From assembly GCF_008630535.1 (NCBI RefSeq), contig NZ_VWPH01000012.1:124001-188000 (forward strand): a stretch of DNA of 64,000 bases. The letters are read 5' to 3'. The stretch's first letter is position 1. Every line of letters begins with the position of its first letter. The DNA comes from Saccharopolyspora hirsuta. Lineage in GTDB: Bacteria; Actinomycetota; Actinomycetes; Mycobacteriales; Pseudonocardiaceae. The notes under the pieces were generated by a model that saw only the letters and a program-made list of their open reading frames with translations, made no database searches and was not told the DNA's origin. The position numbers were made by a program, and so were the translations under genes. Positions 61,044 through 64,000 of the stretch are shown in pieces.

Positions 61044-62312
61044 TCAGCCGCGGGGGCGCTGGGTCGGGGGCTTGGGCAGCGGGCGCTTCATGTTGTGCTG
61101 GGTCAGTTCGTTGAGCTTGATCCGGGCCGTTTGGATGGCCTGCTGGGTGCCCGCGGCCGAGCGCCGGGCCTGCTTGAGGTCCTCGATCAGCTTCTCGCGG
61201 CGGGCGCGGCGGGCCGCGCTGGTCGTGCGGCCCTCGGCCGCCCGGTGCTGCAGGAACGCCAGCTCGGTGACCGCGATCTGGTAGTCCCGGACCGCCTTGG
61301 CCGCCTCGTGGCCCGCGCTGCGGCGCACCTTGCGCAGCCAGCCCTTCCGACCGGCCAGGGTGGCCAGCATCTCCATCTCGCTGCGCACGATCAGCCCGGC
61401 CCGCTCCAGCACCGGCAGCTGCTGGATGACGATCTTCTGCTCGCGCTTGCGCTGCCACACCACCAGGCCGAAGGTGCCCATGAAGATCGGCACCATGATC
61501 AGGAAGTAGACGTTGAGGAACTCCGCGCCGCCCAGCAGCGTCGCCGCGTTCCACACCGCGTGCAGCAGGAACGCCGCCGCGAACCCGCTCAGCAGGTAGA
61601 CCCAGCGCAGCCGCTTGTCGTCGGTGCGCGAGGCCAGACCGATGCCGATGCCGAACATCGAGCTGAACAGCGGGTGGGAGAACGGCGCCAGCACGCCGCG
61701 CATGATGAACACCGCGACCACGCCGCCCGCCGGGCCGCCGACGCCGCCGATCGCGAACGCCTTGCCGAAGTACAGGATGTTCTCGGTGAAGGCGAAGCCC
61801 GCCGCGGTCAGCGCCGCGTAGACGATGCCGTCCACCATCCCGTTGAACTCCGAGCGGCGCTTGAACCACAGCGCGACCACGAACAGCGCCTTCGCCGCCT
61901 CCTCCACCAGCGGCCCCATCACCGCGGTCAGGAAGAACTTCTGGTCGCCGGTGCCGAACAGTCCGTCGGCCAGCTGGATGACGGTGTCGTTGAGCAGCAG
62001 CGAGCAGGCGGTCGCCCCGCCCGCGCCCCACAGGAACGCGCCGAGCAGCAGCATCGGCGGCTCGGGCTCCCAGCGGTCGATCCAGATGATCGCGGCGAAC
62101 ACCACGCCGACCGGCAGCAGCGCGGCGAGCGCACCGACCAGCGCGGGCAGCAGACCGACCCGCGAGGTGGTGACCCCGGCCATCACCAGTCCGCAGATCC
62201 CGAGCACGATCAGGCCGGCGACCGGCCAACCGACGGCGTGGTGCTTTCGGGTCTGGAGCTTCCGCGCGCCGGAGAGGTCGGCGGCGGGCCCCCGGAGATC
62301 AGGACTCGACAC
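61044..62312 (-). CDS. PrsW-family intramembrane protease, 422 aa
   Basis: About nine transmembrane helices contain the PrsW glutamic-protease motifs: GPLVEEAAKALFV (EExxK), FAFTENILYFG (FxxxEN-like), SHPLFSSMFG and LLHAVWNAATL. The C-terminal 110 residues form a cytoplasmic coiled coil with a basic Pro-rich end. GTG at 62312 is preceded by TAGGGT seven bases upstream and no ribosome site, so it is leaderless. PrsW cleaves membrane-bound anti-sigma factors in Bacillus; the substrate here is unknown. Confidence 0.88.
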   Translation of the reverse strand: MSSPDLRGPAADLSGARKLQTRKHHAVGWPVAGLIVLGICGLVMAGVTTSRVGLLPALVGALAALLPVGVVFAAIIWIDRWEPEPPMLLLGAFLWGAGGATACSLLLNDTVIQLADGLFGTGDQKFFLTAVMGPLVEEAAKALFVVALWFKRRSEFNGMVDGIVYAALTAAGFAFTENILYFGKAFAIGGVGGPAGGVVAVFIMRGVLAPFSHPLFSSMFGIGIGLASRTDDKRLRWVYLLSGFAAAFLLHAVWNAATLLGGAEFLNVYFLIMVPIFMGTFGLVVWQRKREQKIVIQQLPVLERAGLIVRSEMEMLATLAGRKGWLRKVRRSAGHEAAKAVRDYQIAVTELAFLQHRAAEGRTTSAARRARREKLIEDLKQARRSAAGTQQAIQTARIKLNELTQHNMKRPLPKPPTQRPRG

Positions 62313-62362
62313 GGACAAAACCCTAGAGAAGGGCATCCGGGGTCGCCCGGACAGTCACCTTC

Positions 62363-63220
62363 TCAGGCGCGTCGCCGCCGTCGGCGCTGCGTGTCGGAGG
62401 CGGCGCCGTAGGCCGCGAGCAGGTCGTTCACCGAGGTCCCCTCGGCGTGCGCCCCGGCCGGGTCCGGCGCGGGGGCGGGAGTCTGCTCCACCGGCGCCTT
62501 CGGGGGTTCCGGCGCGCGCTTCGGCGGTTCGTGGTGCTGCACCTTCTCCGGGCGGCGGACCGGCGCCGGGCGGGGCGGGTGCGCCTGCGCCGCCTGCGGT
62601 TTGAGGCGCGGGCGGGGCTTCGGGCGGTGCTCCTCGCGCGGCTGCTCGCCGGACAACCTGCTGATCAGCTCGGTGTTCTGGGTCGCGGCGGCGGGCAGCT
62701 CCCGGCCCGGCGGCGGCTGGACGAGCTGACCTTCGATCTTGTTGCCGTTCTCGCCCAGCGAGCGGACCCGGGTGGACTCGGCGCGCAGCGCGACCCGCTC
62801 GAACAGCACGTCGCCGCCGAGCACCTGCTCCAGGCTGGTCCGCAGCCGCTGCAGCTCCGCCTGCAGCGCCTTCAGCTCGCCGTCGGACTCCTCGGCGGCC
62901 TTCCGGCGCGCCTCGACCTCCGCCTCCAGCTCGAACTCGCGGCGGGCCGCGATCTCCCGCTCCAGCTCCAGCTCGTAGATCCGCTGCCGGTCCTCGGCGA
63001 GCTTCTCGTCCTGCGCGACCCGGTGGCGCAGCCGGGCGACCGCGAACGCCCCGACCAGCGCCGACCACAGGGCCGCGACCAGACCCAACCGCAGCAGGCG
63101 GGCGTCGTCGCTGATCACCAGCACGGCGGTGGCCGCGGCGGCGAGCACGAGCGCGCCGACCCACAGAGCGGTCGAGCCGCCTGCGCGGGATTCGGTCTCG
63201 GTACTGCCGCGGTCGGACAT
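62363..63220 (-). CDS. Ala/Arg/Pro-rich membrane protein (Rv3604c-like), 285 aa
   Basis: Two adjacent transmembrane helices (about 18-38 and 42-62) are followed by a coiled coil (75-135, EKLAEDRQRIYELELEREIA), a VLFERVALRAESTRV segment and a long Pro-rich tail. This layout and the location match Rv3604c (DUF6779-like), an Ala/Arg/Pro-rich membrane protein. TACCGT is seven bases before the ATG at 63220 with no Shine-Dalgarno, so it is leaderless. Function unknown. Confidence 0.75.
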   Translation of the reverse strand: MSDRGSTETESRAGGSTALWVGALVLAAAATAVLVISDDARLLRLGLVAALWSALVGAFAVARLRHRVAQDEKLAEDRQRIYELELEREIAARREFELEAEVEARRKAAEESDGELKALQAELQRLRTSLEQVLGGDVLFERVALRAESTRVRSLGENGNKIEGQLVQPPPGRELPAAATQNTELISRLSGEQPREEHRPKPRPRLKPQAAQAHPPRPAPVRRPEKVQHHEPPKRAPEPPKAPVEQTPAPAPDPAGAHAEGTSVNDLLAAYGAASDTQRRRRRRA

Positions 63221-63402
63221 GCCCACCACGGTACCGGGCGGTTATCAGTTCGAGACCTGAAGGCGAGCAACGCGACTCCACTTTGGTCGTTGTGGAGCAC
63301 CTCGCGGGCGTCCGAACGGCCGATGCCGTGACTACGATCACCCGCTCGGCGGCGGAAACGTTCTGGGCCGCTCCGCCCGGATGCCGCTTCAGCCGTCCCC
63401 GG

Positions 63403-63448
63403 CCCGTGAGCACTTTGTGGGGCTATGGCACCAGAAAGTGCTCACGGG
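63403..63448. repeat. palindromic repeat family A, copy 6
   Basis: CCCGTGAGCACTTTGTGGGG and CCAGAAAGTGCTCACGGG at the ends of a 46-bp palindrome with central GCTATGGC, between two genes of the fol-linked block. Confidence 0.85.
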
Positions 63449-63486
63449 AACATCGCGGACGGAGCGATCACGACCGCCGAGGTCGC

Positions 63487-63975
63487 TCACTCCTCGTCGT
63501 CGTAGGGCTCTTCCGGCTCGTCGGGGTTGCGCAGGCAGTTCTCCAACCACAAGCCCGCCGCGATCAGCGCCCCCGCGCTCACCAGACCGATCACCGCCGC
63601 GACGATGTCGGACTGCGCCGCCTCCACGGTCCGGACCAGCGGCACCAGGTAGGCGCCGAGGCCGATCCACGCCCCGGCCATGATCGCGCCCGCCATCGAG
63701 GACGCCTTGGCCAGCGCCACCGCGCGCGCCGCCGTCAGGCCGTCGACCGGCTCGGTGCCCGGCTTGCGCTGGACCCGCGGTCGCATGACCAGCGCCAGCA
63801 CCAGGTCGACCAGCGCGATCAGCAGCAGCGTCGCCCCGGCCAGGACCGGCAGCCGCGGCAGGTCCCCGTAGGCGAGCCGGGTCAGCAGGTAGACCACGAC
63901 CGCCGCCGCCACGCCACCGATGATCAGCTGGTGCGGTTTGGTGAACGAGAGGTGCTCTGCTTGTCGCGGTGCCAC
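63487..63975 (-). CDS. DUF3180 membrane protein, 162 aa
   Basis: Four hydrophobic helices (about 16-32, 42-62, 85-110 and 122-145) with RPRVQRKPGTEPVDGLTAAR in the central loop match DUF3180 (Rv3605c), a family that in actinobacteria lies beside folate genes. The C-terminus is acidic (DEPEEPYDDEE). GTG at 63975. A folK gene would be expected immediately to the right of the window. Confidence 0.88.
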   Translation of the reverse strand: MAPRQAEHLSFTKPHQLIIGGVAAAVVVYLLTRLAYGDLPRLPVLAGATLLLIALVDLVLALVMRPRVQRKPGTEPVDGLTAARAVALAKASSMAGAIMAGAWIGLGAYLVPLVRTVEAAQSDIVAAVIGLVSAGALIAAGLWLENCLRNPDEPEEPYDDEE

Positions 63976-64000
63976 GGCTCCAGGATCGCACCTGATCCGA

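Overview
This is chromosomal DNA of a high-GC actinomycete, most likely a member of the Pseudonocardiaceae (Saccharopolyspora or a close relative; inference). The reasons are the GC-rich coding with many GTG starts, Lsr2, WhiB, CarD and a SARP-type regulator, an ectoine cluster, and an integrated actinomycete element beside a tRNA-Thr end, a target site known for Saccharopolyspora pSE101. From about 24.7 kb to the right edge the order rlmB-cysS-ispF-ispD-carD-lpqE-radA-disA-(membrane protein)-mutY-mhuD-clpC-lsr2-lysS-coaX-panD-panC-DUF2520-DUF6779-like-DUF3180 follows the Mycobacterium tuberculosis Rv3579c-Rv3605c block, with extra genes set between the conserved ones.

Layout. (1) Positions 1-9885 are the right part of an integrative element (AICE-like). 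A long leftward set of accessory genes, several coupled by ATGA or GTGA overlaps, encodes membrane proteins, tiny Cys-rich proteins, two proteins sharing a duplicated C-terminal module, a DUF4097 protein, a WhiB protein and an excisionase-like DNA-binding protein. Divergent from it are a GntR regulator and a right-end cassette: an HTH protein with a phospholipase-D-like body, a Nudix hydrolase and an HD-domain protein. The element ends in a copy of the 3' half of a tRNA-Thr(TGT) gene at 9841-9885. Integrase, FtsK-like transfer and replication genes are not in the window and should lie to its left. (2) 10.1-15 kb holds secreted or surface proteins: a GH18 chitinase, a GNAT enzyme, a DUF2127 membrane protein, a sortase-anchored LAKTG protein and a trypsin-like protease. 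(3) 15.1-18.7 kb is the ectoine and hydroxyectoine set ectA, ectB, ectC and ectD. (4) 18.8-24.6 kb has an AlgX/AlgJ-like and an MBOAT (AlgI-like) protein, a Zn-alcohol dehydrogenase, a PP2C phosphatase and a scramblase-like protein. (5) 24.7-64 kb is the conserved housekeeping block. It covers translation, isoprenoid precursors, transcription control, DNA repair, c-di-AMP synthesis, haem degradation, Clp proteolysis, the nucleoid protein Lsr2, and pantothenate/CoA synthesis. Interposed are a YhgE/Pip export pair, a DrrAB-type ABC pair, a large SARP/NB-ARC/TPR regulator, and a Fe-siderophore ABC importer behind an iron box.

The most unusual signals are repeats outside the obvious genes. A ~102-bp element is found twice, each time at an overlapping gene junction of an ABC-transporter operon: once in frame as the N-terminus of a permease, once as most of a 53-codon ORF coupled at both ends. 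Other signals are a five-unit, exactly 41-bp-period array of TTTCAATTGAAA palindromes with related palindromes elsewhere; six copies of a ~46-bp (extended ~84-bp) palindromic element; an 11-bp phased operator array; and a 142-bp near-identical duplication inside the integrated element. Several genes appear leaderless, with a TANNNT box 6-9 bases before the start codon and no Shine-Dalgarno sequence.
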